DNA of 31,746 bases, from the NCBI GenBank assembly GCA_049999725.1, contig JBNGIS010017617.1:1-31746 (forward strand). The letters run 5' to 3'. The translations under genes were made by a program, and so were the position numbers. This document shows positions 11,038 to 21,700 of the stretch, piece after piece. The notes under the pieces are model-generated. The model was not told the DNA's origin. It searched no databases and saw only the letters and a program-made list of their open reading frames with translations. Origin of the DNA: Haplomitrium mnioides (taxonomy: Eukaryota > Marchantiophyta > Haplomitriopsida > Calobryales). The first letter of the stretch is position 1. Each line of letters opens with the position of its first letter.

Positions 11038-11430
11038 ATGAATCCTACAAGGAAATATCTAAGATTGTTGAAACTGAAGATATTTCCCCGAGCAGACCTG
11101 ACTAACTACTCGTGGTCGGAACTTCGACGAGAAGATGTGAGGTTGGAGGGAAAAGTCTCGACTACCAAGAATGTCAGGGTGCCCCTACCTTGTCTCGAAG
11201 CACACAAACGTCTACAGATAAAGATGATGCACAGTGCCAGAATAGGTACTAGAAATGGTGTGAAGTCGGCCATTCAAGATTCTTGCACTCTGCTGCAGCG
11301 TACGTTCGTTTTGTCTTCCTGCGCCATGCTTGTCGATAGGTGTACTGTTCAATTTCCCATTGACCTTCTTTGTCTATCCGTTGCACGTCCTTCATGTTAC
11401 TCTACTTATTTCACAAATATTACCGCGTAA
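11038..11430 (+). other. Hypothetical ORF of 130 aa, product not recognised
   Basis: An ATG-started frame, basic in its first half (RKYLRLLKLKIF), with a Cys-rich C-terminal half. No domain, signal peptide or family resemblance is visible. It is flanked by apparently non-coding DNA and its end runs into a repeat. It may be chance. Confidence 0.15.
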
Positions 11431-11552
11431 CCTGACTCCGTTTTAGCTGATACCAGCTTTTTAACTATTACCAGACTTAACTCTTACCAGTACCACTACT
11501 AAGTTGCTTTTAACAATTGGGTTTATGCGACTGCAAATGTTACCGCGTAACC
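11419..11552. repeat. Pair of TTACCGCGTAACC motifs 120 bp apart
   Basis: TTACCGCGTAACC occurs at 11420-11432 and 11540-11552. In the second copy the flanks form a short dyad (GTTAC, 3-nt centre, GTAAC). They could be regulatory sites or remnants of a duplication. The sequence between shares TTACCAG steps. Confidence 0.5.
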
Positions 11553-11699
11553 AGACTTTGACTTTTACTAAGTAGCTTTAGGAATTGGTTCATGTTACTG
11601 AATTAATTTTCTATCGGTAAAGTAATAAAAAATGTTCACCAATTCGCCAAAACACCAGCTCACTGTCAACTACTTTAGGCTATAACCTGATCAATCCAG

Positions 11700-12245
11700 C
11701 AAGAGTAATACCCAAAACAAAGTAAAGTTGATTTAATTAATTTGGTAAACGTGGTTAGGTCTAAGCTGGAGGCGAGGATAGGACGACCCATGAAATGACC
11801 GAATATGGCATATGACGTCAATCTTTTCTGGCAGGTGTGGAAACCCTAGCCGTAGAGTAGAACGCTTTCATGGATCCCATTGCGGATGCTGCCAACGCAG
11901 CTTTTGTTTTTATGGTGCTTTCGAATTTCTTTTGCAGGTTGAACGTTATACGCCTGCTTCATCTCCTTCCAACCTCACCTCACCTCCTCTCCTCTCCTCT
12001 CCTCGCACCCTCCCCTCTCACCTACTTGCCCTGTTCTCTTCCTTGGTTTTTAAATTTACCCTCGTTAGAATTGCTTTGAATTTTGTGTTCTTGTAGAGAC
12101 AGTGCACGTAGCCGCCTCTGCTCTACTGAATTGCATTTTCTTTAGAGGAAACTGTTTCCCCATTGCCTTTTGAGAGTTTCGAGGGCAGGAAAAGGGACGC
12201 GATCAATCTGTTTCTTGTTGTTAAGGGATCGATAGAATAATAGCT
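11700..12245 (+). promoter_or_regulatory. Probable promoter and leader of the PIRL gene: telo-box, upstream ORF, pyrimidine tract
   Basis: A telo-box-like AAACCCTAG lies at 11841-11849. An ATG at 11870 opens a 69-codon frame (to 12079) ending before the PIRL start, so it would act as an upstream ORF if it lies in the leader. A CT-rich tract (CTCCT repeats, about 11960-12025) is typical of plant core promoters and leaders. The transcription start cannot be fixed from sequence. Confidence 0.45.
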
Positions 12246-14341
12246 ATGACTGCAGCAGCTATTGCAAATGTCGCGGAGAGACGGGCTATGCTCAAGGCTT
12301 TGGGTGCTCGACCAGAACGGGAGGCCGTTGAGCAGGCGATTAAAGCAATTTCGAAGATCGACTCCCAATTCGAGGAGCAGATGGAAGCCCTCTACACTTC
12401 GCGCGCACCTGCGGGCGCCGATGTTTCTGGATGGAGGGAAGTACAGGTGCGTGGTTGTAGGAATATGGATTCCTCATCATAGCCAGAAACGGGTAGAATT
12501 TCTCTTTGCAGTTCGGGAAGCACACTCACCTCGGGGTTCATTTCGCTTTTTCTTAGTCGTTTGTCTCGCTGTGTTTGAATGCTGAATGAGCCCTAATGTG
12601 TTCATGGCTCGGCCTTGAGTGTTGACACAACGTGTTCGGGCGGCACTTAAGGTTGTCGTTTCATGAAGTCAGCGTGAGAAAGGTGAAGTTGTAACGATTC
12701 TGTCTTCGGGTTGCGAGGCTTAACTATGACGGATTGTTGGTCGAAATTTACTTGCGTTGTGATTTTCAATACATCATATTTGTTCGTTGCTCCTGCTGTG
12801 TATGTTAGGCTGCCAAGGAAAATGAACTTCGTGAAGCGGTTGAGCGCGAGAAGCTTCCTTATAAATCGCTTATCCAACTGGATGATTTGCACCAGTCTTA
12901 TGAAGATATACTGAAGCACGAAGAACGTGCTTTAGATGGGAGGTTCCAATTTGACGGAAAACCTGTGCAAGCGTACTTTGGTGCTGATGATGGTATCGTA
13001 AATCTCATGAACGATGTGTTTGAAAACAAAGGTGACACACTGGATTTGAGCGGCCGTTCCATGGTGCACATTCCTGAGTGTTTTGGCAAAATCTCAACCA
13101 TCGTCACTTTGGATCTGTCGGAGAATCAGCTTGTGGTGAGTCCCCTTATGTATACACTATGCTCTGCTGAATCGGTTTGCTTTTCTAAGATTTGTTCGGT
13201 CAAGGTAGCCATTTCCTGGTGATAGAAAAGCCATCGAAGCTGAACAGTAGTTGTGGACTAATTGAGTTGTAACAACTGTCACTGCTGATGTATGTTCTGT
13301 AATGTGAACAGATGCTGCCTGATGCTGTTGCTGGTCTTATCAATCTCCAGTATCTGCATTTGCAATCCAATCAATTGAAGACATTGCCAGACTCCATTGG
13401 GCTTTTGCCGAACTTGAAAGTTCTTGACATTTCATGCAATCAGCTCCGTTCCCTTCCTGAAAGCATTTGCCGATGCAGGTACAGTTGGCTGATTTATTTT
13501 GTATGAATTATAGTACGTCAATATACATTGTGCATTTGATGTACGGTATCAATCACAGCGCAGTGTTTGCAATCTAGTCCGGTGCAGTGTTGGTCTACAT
13601 GACTCGAATATATGATTAAGCTTATTGTTTGTTTGCAGTGGCTTATCGGATCTGAAGGTGGGATTCAATCAGCTTGAGTACTTGCCGGTCAATATTGGAT
13701 TCTCCCTGGGGAATCTGCAGAAACTTGATGTTCACCTAAACAAGCTCAGTGCACTGCCATCCTCAGTATGTGAAATAAAAGCGTTAAAGTATCTTGATGC
13801 AGGCTTTAACAAGCTCAGATCTTTACCATCAGCGATAGGAAACCTTTCTAACCTGGAATATCTAGATGTAAGCAGCAACTTTAGTGACCTTGTGGAGTTG
13901 CCTGATTCCATGGGAGATTTAATCTCCTTGAAAGAACTGAATCTGAGCTTCAATCAGATTAAAGAGCTGCCAGAGTCCTTTGGAAGACTCGTCAATTTGA
14001 AGAGACTGAAGCTTGATCAAAATCCTCTGATTGTGCCACCGAAGGAAGTTGTGGAGCACAGTTTTGACGCTATCATGGAGTATTTGCTACTACGATGGCG
14101 TAACAGCTTAGTGAGTGACGATATAAGGAGTATCTCCAATGCCAACGGTAAGAGGAGTTTTGGAAGAAATGAGTACAGCAATGTGTGGATTCCTGCGTGG
14201 GTTAGTGGCTCTTGGGTGGGTGAGTGGATTGGCAGCATGTGTGGTGGCTTAAGCTCAATGGTCTTGGGAGGACAAACGGGAAGCATCCTAGGGTGGGAGG
14301 AACACAAAAGTGGACATGACTTTTTGGATCAACAACTATAG
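12246..14341 (+). CDS. PIRL: PIRL family: plant intracellular Ras-group-related leucine-rich-repeat protein
   Basis: Four exons: 12246-12446, 12809-13135, 13312-13478 and 13639-14341, all with GT-AG introns (phases 0, 0, 2), giving 465 aa. Residues 1-143 are charged and helical and resemble the PIRL N-terminal region. About ten LRRs of roughly 23 residues follow (about 144-361), of the LxxLxLxxNxLxxLPxxI type seen in PIRL, SHOC2 and SUR-8. After them comes a PIRL-like segment ([17 protein letters not shown]), a Gly/Ser/Trp-rich tail and the characteristic C-terminus FLDQQL. There is no signal peptide or membrane segment, so it is intracellular. PIRLs are implicated in plant gametophyte development; the molecular partner here is unknown. 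The start is the first ATG after an in-frame stop, with a continuous frame into exon 2. Confidence 0.93.
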
Positions 14342-15772
14342 GTTGTCATTTTTGTACATAGCTTGGAGCTAATTGGTAGATTGGTGTTCTTTTACTAATT
14401 TGACAGCCTCTTTCTTCAGGAGAACAAATATGTACTAAAGGGGTCGATTACCAAATTGTAGGGAGAGAGCCCATTCTTGTGGAGGTCTCTAACTTACAGT
14501 ATGTAGTATCAGAGTGGTGTATATCGTGGTTGCAGGTGACTACATCACGTCAATCTTGTACAACACTGCCTTATTGCCTTGGGACTTGATTCTGTGTCGC
14601 AGAAAGGTACTTAGATCAAACTTTTCCTGCGCAAACAGGTTGAGTTTTGTTTCTGAGGAGACTGTAATTTGCTCTCCAATCCAGCTAGGGCTCTCTCGGC
14701 AGTGATTCCCTGGGTTGCTCATTTTTCTTCTCTTGCAACTCGGCCTAGTCGAGTATGCTTTAGATGCCATGACTACTACAGCCGCTTTCATATACTTTAC
14801 TGTATACGGTGGGGAGGATTCTCAGTCCTATTTTGTCCTCCTTGGTCACTGTTGCATTGACTGCTTGCTGAGTCTCTAATTGAGACGCCAATCTCTCAGT
14901 GCCTCTTTTGATCCTGTCCCTTCACCCCAGAAAAATGTGTATTGGGGCTTGTGTTATTATTAGAGAATTGTGAAGGCGTTGAGCCATATTCAAATTGAAC
15001 TTATGTAGCCAGACAGTTGACAGTAGTTCCTTAAGAAAGCGAGAAACAAGACGTCTCATCATATTGAGCACCAGTCATCGAAATCACTGCTCGGCATATC
15101 TCATTGTAACAATCTAGTGCGTAGTTTTATTATTCCCTTCAATTTGTCAACCATACATTTGAAGGTGTTTCAATATGTCGTTTTATTATGACCATTGATT
15201 CTAGATTAGCGATATCCCATGATTTTCATTAAGAATAGCTACACATTTCTCGACGACGACACGTTTGAAGTTTCTCACTCCACATGCAGTCATTCTCCTC
15301 CCCACGTCGTGTGCGTGGACGCTACGTTGGGCGAACGTTTCCTTTCTACTCGATGAAATGAAGTACTCATGAATGCATTGACGGAGAAATGTCTGGATTG
15401 CGAAGCCAATTTCTCAAATCTCAGGTCTGCAGAAGTCGTACGCAAATGCCACTGCTACGGAGAACAATGAAGCGGAGTAAAATGTGGCTATTGATCGATT
15501 CACAGCCATTATACAAAATCCCTAATTCATGTGCAGGGAAAAACGTGCAAATCTGAACATCGCTGACACAAGGAATCAAGATCCTCTGCCAAGGAAGAAT
15601 GTATCTAGGAACTAAAGAAGAGAGCGACGTAAACACAGCTATAGTTACCGTGTAAACTTCAAATGCATGCGACTTCTACTGCTACAAGGTTGTCGGACCA
15701 TGTGACGAATCTTTGCCGATCCAAACTTCAGAATAGTTGGGCCACAGCGCAAACAAGATTTGTAGAACTGGC
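14342..15772. other. PIRL 3' region and gene-poor spacer
   Basis: Contains the PIRL 3' UTR and, towards 15772, probably the 3' UTR of the minus-strand JTB-like gene. Two plus frames look slightly coding-like. One is 14536-14608, after a TTGCAG acceptor, reading DYITSILYNTALLPWDLIL. The other is about 14703-14879, hydrophobic with EYALDAMTTTAAFIYF. I cannot assign either or join them convincingly. The remainder shows no structure that I can see. Confidence 0.35.
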
Positions 15773-16381
15773 TCAAAATCGAGCATTGCTTGGAACCCGT
15801 GTCATCCCCGCCATGGCTATGATACGTCTTTTCCTGTAGACAACAACAGGAGCGCTCACAGCCAAAGCAGCTAGAATCACACCCTCAAATCCCAACACGC
15901 TGAGTTTCTCTCTAACATCAGAAGGCAAGCAGTTATCGTAAACGCGATAAGTATTTAAGTCATCGTTTGACAGATTCAGAAATCCATCATTCACAGTTTT
16001 TCCATCGTCTTCCACCTTCTTTTCTCTGGAAATCGCGTCACCCGTAACATTCTTGTCATTCCCAGTCGAACTCCCCTTGTCACCGGCATCAATACACTTG
16101 AAAGGTTGATGATAGCCCGTCAACGTGCAAGAAAATTTAGTATCGCTTTGCCTTTCGGCGTAAGAGCAGGAAACGCAAGGACCCGCAGGAGTGCAATTCA
16201 GAATCCTATTACCCTGCTTTTGTTTGTGAACAATCTGTGCATCTTCATGCCAATCGAATGGTGTTAGAAAGAGCGTGGAGCATATCCAGGGAGTGATGAA
16301 AAGAATGGCAGACACACACAGGAGGACCAGCAGGGCAATTCCCCAACGGCGGTTCGAGCGCGGTAAGATATCCCCTATCAT
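15773..16381 (-). CDS. JTB-like (jumping translocation breakpoint family) membrane protein
   Basis: A single-exon frame of 202 aa. The frame stays open 42 nt upstream of ATG 16381 but has no ATG there and meets a TGA at 16424-16426. Residues 13-42 are a hydrophobic segment (WGIALLVLLCVSAILFITPW) acting as signal peptide or anchor. A Cys-rich luminal or extracellular part follows (C63, C69, C72, C85, C96, with CVSC and TGYHQPFKC), then a polar, acidic loop with Asn-glycosylation sequons, C151, and a second membrane segment (about 164-181) ending in the basic stop-transfer YRKRR. The CxxC, TGY, then FEGV-TM-RKRR order matches animal JTB proteins as I remember them; the acidic loop is longer here. 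JTB has been linked to cytokinesis and mitochondria in animals; the plant role is unknown. It is divergent from TMEM256, 398 bp away. Confidence 0.7.
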   Translation of the reverse strand: MIGDILPRSNRRWGIALLVLLCVSAILFITPWICSTLFLTPFDWHEDAQIVHKQKQGNRILNCTPAGPCVSCSYAERQSDTKFSCTLTGYHQPFKCIDAGDKGSSTGNDKNVTGDAISREKKVEDDGKTVNDGFLNLSNDDLNTYRVYDNCLPSDVREKLSVLGFEGVILAALAVSAPVVVYRKRRIIAMAGMTRVPSNARF

Positions 16382-16779
16382 CTTTGGCGCAGCCGCCTCG
16401 CAACGAAACCAGTCCTTCAATCCTCAAAAGTCGCCATCCCGCAGAATTGTTGTCGAAGAGAACATAGATTGTGAAGGACGTGATAATAACCTAAACCAAC
16501 TCTCGGAAGCACCATGTCCTCAACACAATTACGTGCACGCTCCCGAAACAGCCAGCGCAGGAGCTATTTTGCAGCACAACGAACAACGACGAGACACAAC
16601 ACTGCTTTATTTCGATCGTGTCCCAGTCAAAGATCTCTCATCTCTTCTCTTTTCCTCATGCACGCGCAGAACAGCCCTCCGTAATTAGGCTGCCTTTCGC
16701 CGCCCACAGTACAAATGAACACTGGTTGTTTTAGGGTGCGAGGCGTTTCCTTCGCTGTTGTCGGTGAGAGCTTCGTGGA
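16382..16779. promoter_or_regulatory. Shared 398-bp interval between divergent JTB-like and TMEM256 genes
   Basis: Both start codons face away from this interval, which must hold both 5' UTRs and promoters. It is GC-richer than the flanks. No TATA box is obvious on either side, which fits a TATA-less bidirectional promoter. ORFs through it (such as plus 16275-16688) are shadows of the JTB-like gene. Confidence 0.55.
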
Positions 16780-18341
16780 ATGAGTGAACTGCGCGAAGAG
16801 GAAGAAGAATCGAAAGTGAGCCTCATGACGCATCTTGGACGCGTTGTTTCTGATTATCGTATTTGGCACCAAGTGGCAGGAATTTCAGGTATTGAAAATT
16901 GTAATGATCAATGGAGTTGGAAGAGAGTGGGAATGTACCTGCATTTGGGAGTGCTAAAAATTTCTGTATTCCATGTTTACGAGATGTGTTATTCTAAAGG
17001 GGCTCCTCACGGTAAATGTCTTTGCGTGCCTTTCGTGTTGAAATTTGGAAGAATTTTACATTGGATGCTGGAACGTTGTTGATTCCGCAGCTGACATGTC
17101 CAACAGCCTGCTTGCGATATGTTGCAAAGGCATGAACTTGAGGCCCTTGTTTCACTGAACAAGTGACTATTTATTCTTGTTTACGAAGTGATTCTAATAC
17201 CTATGCGTAAAACCTTGCTTCTAGGTTTATCAGCACTTGCGTTGGGAACATATGGTGCGCACGGGTTCAAGCCAGCGGATGTGAAATACAAGGAAGTAAG
17301 TATATTTTCCCTGAGTTTCGGGCCATTGTAGTTCGAGGTGGCTTTCAATTAGCAAAAGCATTTTGATGGAAGGAATAAGAATGAAAGAGTCTGGAAGTCA
17401 ATGTTACTCTCACAATTGGCGATTTTCTTCCTGGTATGAAATCTGTCACCGTGGTTGGAAAGTAACCGTCAGCCATTGACGGTTGTAGGTGTGGCAAACT
17501 GCGAATCTATATCATCTGGTGCACACAGCAGCCTTACTTGCCGCCCCGTTAACGTCACGACCAAATCAGGTATGGTTTTTTTTTTTGCTTGGAACTGTTT
17601 CGAATTGCTTTTTATTTTTTGGATTACCCAATCTCCCTTGTCTTATAGCACAGCCCTTTCTTCGAAAAGGCATCGATACAGACATTAGATTGACAGCACT
17701 TGGATTTAAGATGGCAGCGTAATTGGGCTGTGTTGCGAGCCAGAGATCTGGGGGCAGTACTATTCGAAGCTTAGATTATTTTCTGAATTTTGAGGGACTC
17801 CTTCTGGACTGATTTGAACCCTTGGTATCTTGTAGAGTGTCATGGCTGTGACATCCTAATGTTTCAGAGAAGTTTTTGCACCATTCACCAAAAGTCTTTT
17901 CTCACATATATGCTGACTGCTCATCTGTTAGCAGGATTGAAAACCAAACCAACAACAGAGATGCAGGCTAACTGGGTACTCGATTATATGTAGTGGTCAC
18001 AACTATTTTTAGGCTTCTCGGGTGGTATGGAAATTTGTTGGTGCATGACTACTCGTTGTTTTTCTTGCAGTTTGGTGGCCTCTTGACATTTGGGATTGTT
18101 GCTTTCTCGGGAACGTGAGTCCCATACCCACCTTTTCGGAAACTGAATTGGAAGTCAGATTCTGTATAGGTTCAGATTTTGGCTTTTCTTTTCTCTCGCT
18201 TGTTTGGAGTTAACGCTGGAATTTAATACTTGATCGTGCAGGTGCTATGCTGCGGCATTGCTGGAAGACCGGACGTACGCCAAACCTGCTCCCTTCGGTG
18301 GCTTAGCATTGATGGCGGCATGGGCGTCCCTCCTTTTTTAG
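16780..18341 (+). CDS. TMEM256 / DUF423 family small membrane protein
   Basis: Five exons: 16780-16888, 17225-17295, 17489-17569, 18071-18114 and 18242-18341, all with GT-AG introns and continuous frame, giving 134 aa. After an acidic N-terminus (SELREEEEE) come four hydrophobic segments with family hallmarks: GLSALALGTYGAHGFK (DUF423 has GAxGAHGL), the conserved NLYHLVHTAAL (YHxxHxxAL), FGGLLTFGIVAFSGTCYA (GxxLFSGSLY) and PFGGLALMAAWASLL (TPxGGxxxxxGW). DUF423 proteins include bacterial YgdD and animal TMEM256, the latter found in mitochondrial or membrane proteomes. Biochemical function is unknown. ATG 16780 opens the frame; M16 is an alternative start. Confidence 0.92.
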
Positions 18342-18404
18342 GACTCATTTCAGTTTGCTCGCATTGACATAAGCAAATGAAAGCTGGCGATGTGTGCATT
18401 AGAA

Positions 18405-18429
18405 AATAAATGAAATCCATTGCTTTATT
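18405..18429. terminator. Facing poly(A) signals of TMEM256 (+) and GLE1 (-)
   Basis: A plus-strand AATAAA at 18405-18410 lies 64 bp after the TMEM256 stop. A minus-strand AATAAA at 18429-18424 lies about 280 nt after the GLE1 stop; another minus-strand AATAAA is at 18459-18454. The two 3' UTRs would meet or overlap here. Confidence 0.5.
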
Positions 18430-18706
18430 ATTTCTTTCGTCTGATTTTTTATTTTTATTCGGGCGACTTTTGCGTTTGTGTGAGCGGCAGTGACTTGTAT
18501 ACCCTTAACCACCAGAGACGGTGTTAGACGTGAGTACGAAAAGCTGAGACAAGGAACATAATAGCTCGAGCTTGTTGGAGATAGTGATTCGTGGAGCAGG
18601 AACCGGTGTATATACACACCCTTGCTGGGGCCCCTCTTTTCCAAGTCTTACTACTGACACTTTCACTTGAGTAGGAGATCCAATACACTACACTATAACT
18701 TCACAA

Positions 18707-21700
18707 TTATGCCCTCAGCTGTGACGATATATCTTGTTCAGATAAAGTGCGTCCCTGAGGCTCTACTAGAAACTGTCGTGTGTGTAAATATGTTTCCAGG
18801 CGATTCACAACAGGCCTAACGTGATCTTCGTTACGAGCCACCAAGCTGACAATAAACTCAGATACCACCACTTGCATGAGCTTCATGAAGGGCTTAGGAT
18901 ATGCTTGATAAAGTCGATAACCTGCAATCTGCACATGCAGTCACGAATTGCAAATCTTACATAACTTCTCTGAATGAAAACAGCAAGGTAACCGTTCCTT
19001 CAACTTCCTGTACATATTTTAAAATGAGATTTTCAGGACAGAAACTACCTTCAGAAAGGCTTCCAAGACACAAGCTGAAAACCTGTTGGCAGGGATACTG
19101 TTCAGTAGCCTTGCACACCATGCCCAGCCCTCATACAATCCATGGGAGTTGTGTCCTCCTTGTGCATCACTCTGGGCAGTTCCATAACTAATATTTCAGA
19201 CTCCAACTCAAAACAATTACCAACTGGATGCTATATACAGAGAGGATCATATGCATACCATAACAAAAAGATGGGTACAATTTATTATGAGTAATGCTAC
19301 TTCTTTAAAGAAAAGACAGCAGTAAAACACTAGTGGGAAAACAATAGTCGCCAAATACTTGCTGGCATGAACCACCAACGCTGGCATTTAACAAAAGGAC
19401 ACCTGAAGGAAAGGTTTGTAGTTACTAGTCAAAAACATACAAAGTCAACTTCCATAATAATCCATAATAAATCTAGCAATTAGTGGAAGATTCACAATTG
19501 CTACCACAAACAGACACTCCCAGTCCAAACACCAGTACACTTGCACCCTACAAAGCTGTCACACTATCAGAGAACTGCAGTTCATGAGGCAGGGTAGTGT
19601 TCTTGCAGCAAACTTACGTACACGAAATTCTGAGCTCTAAACTTGATGTGGATGAAGTAGCAACAGTTTACATGAGCCCAACTTCCTAAATGCTCATCTG
19701 ACCTTCACTAATAGCTAATTCAATAAAACGTAACACACCTGAGTGATTGCAGCATAGAAAGTAACATAAGCGCTCATTCGAGCAATATAATCATCTGAAC
19801 TCTCCAGTTTACCACCCTCGTCTCTATATCTAAGAGCTGAGTAATATTCATTGTCACTTGAAAACTGACTCTGTTGCGGCAACAGAAGATATTGTTAGCT
19901 TGATGCTGCTATAGCTTTGAAATGTTCTTCAGACAAACATCTGGGGTGGAGAAGACCTTCAATTGCAAGGTCCAAGGACCAAGATAACTGTTATCCATCA
20001 GTATGGTGTACCGTGAACCCCAAGGAGCCAAACATGAACGACAGATACAGAAGTATGCATATAAACAAAATAATATGGACACAGTACAATGGGACTCAAC
20101 CTCAACATGTGTATTTGATATTGATATTGTATAAAAAATCATTCTAAGTTATGAAGTTGTGGAGAGCAAAATAACCACAAAAAAAAAAAAATGGAAGCTG
20201 CAATAGTCTAGGAAAAACCTACACACATCACAACCGCACGACACATAGAGTGCAGCCTTCACAAGGTGGTTTCAGTCACAAAGTTTAAGACTATTCAGCC
20301 TCTTCATGTGTAGCAGTGACAAGCTGCCACAACTTCCTGCTGGTCTCATCAGTTCCCGACGGCAGGTCCTGATCAATCTTCGTACTGAGTTTCTGCCACT
20401 TTCCAGAAGTAGCAGGAAAACTCAGTCATGATGATATATATAGTTTCTTGGCATAAAGGCTTCTCATAAGGACACTTGTAGGAACGAACTATCTAAATGC
20501 TTGTAAAAAAGTCGTCAAGAAGTAGAACAAAGTCAGTCGACAAGCTTTACCTTTGAGAAAGAAAAGTATTTTGGAACCGTAAATATACAAACTTCATTCA
20601 GTTTCCCAAGCACAGCTTCCATCAGTGAAGGAACCTGCTTAACCAAGCTTACATTAAGTAGCAGATCCAACAGAAAAGGCACAAAAATCATTTCATTGAT
20701 AAGAATCATTTCAAAGTTAAGAACCATTTTAATGGATGTCCATACAGAGTTGTGTATTGGTAGCACTACCTGAACACCAACATTAACAATAACTTGAGCC
20801 AAAGGAAAAGCACTTCTTGGTAACTTCAGCACCTGGGATTCGCATTGGGACAAAAGCTGCAACGCCAGACATTCCTGTAAGAAAAACTTAAAAGCACAAC
20901 CTCCGGCAGTGGCCTACCGCGGTCGTAGTGAATGATCTCTGGTAAACCAAAGCTTGTACACAAATAAAGGCTTTATTTCCTAACAACTGACATTGATAGC
21001 TATGCAGGTTAGAAGAATGAAACTAAAAATGGTGCAAAAAATACCTTTGAAGCAAGCGTAATGACAAGGTACTCTTGTGGTGGTCCCCGAGGATCACAAA
21101 GGAATTGTATCAGTTCCTGAGTCTTTTTCCTGGAAAGCAATGACATTAAAATAGTGTTCTGACATAAACATATCTTGGTTGAGGCACAATTGACAAAGCA
21201 AATGTGAGCTTTCCTTTCAGGAAAACTTCCTAGCTGCAAACTCATGAACAAAGAAAACTGAAATTAAGTCAGCTACACAGATTTGGTTATAACGAATTGG
21301 GCATACCGAACTTGCTGTTGAGTTGCAGAAACCTGTTGCAGATGCTTCACAATCTGCTTGTCATAAACCTTCAAATCCTGCCATTGGAATTACTCACAAA
21401 CAAACATGGTAAAAGCTCCAAAGTGACCTGATCTCCAGTCTCGTAGCAAATAAGTATATGAGGTCTGAAACCTGCCTGAAGAAACATTTCATTGGAAAAT
21501 TCTCTGGATCAGGAAAAGAATTTTAGTGCTACTGAAAGTTGAGAGCAGTTGCAGTCTCAACATGTACAATCTTCCATTACAGCCTTGTGTCTTGGTCTCA
21601 AAATAATATTGGAGGCTCAGTTTAGGGCAACACAGTCTATACCTGAAGTAGGAGCACTGAGATGTTTCCCAAGAACAGCACACTTCCTGCTATGCAAGGA

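Noticed and set aside
16275-16688. Plus-strand ORF of 137 aa over the JTB-like gene start
   Set aside because: It overlaps the minus-strand JTB-like coding region, has no family resemblance, and fits an antisense shadow.
17640-17722. Extra TMEM256 exon after the TTATAG acceptor
   Set aside because: Exons 3 and 4 already join in phase and match the DUF423 pattern without it.
20291-20401. The KWQKLSTK frame as a true GLE1 exon
   Set aside because: Exons 11 and 12 join in phase without it, and including it would end the protein before the conserved GLE1 C-terminus.
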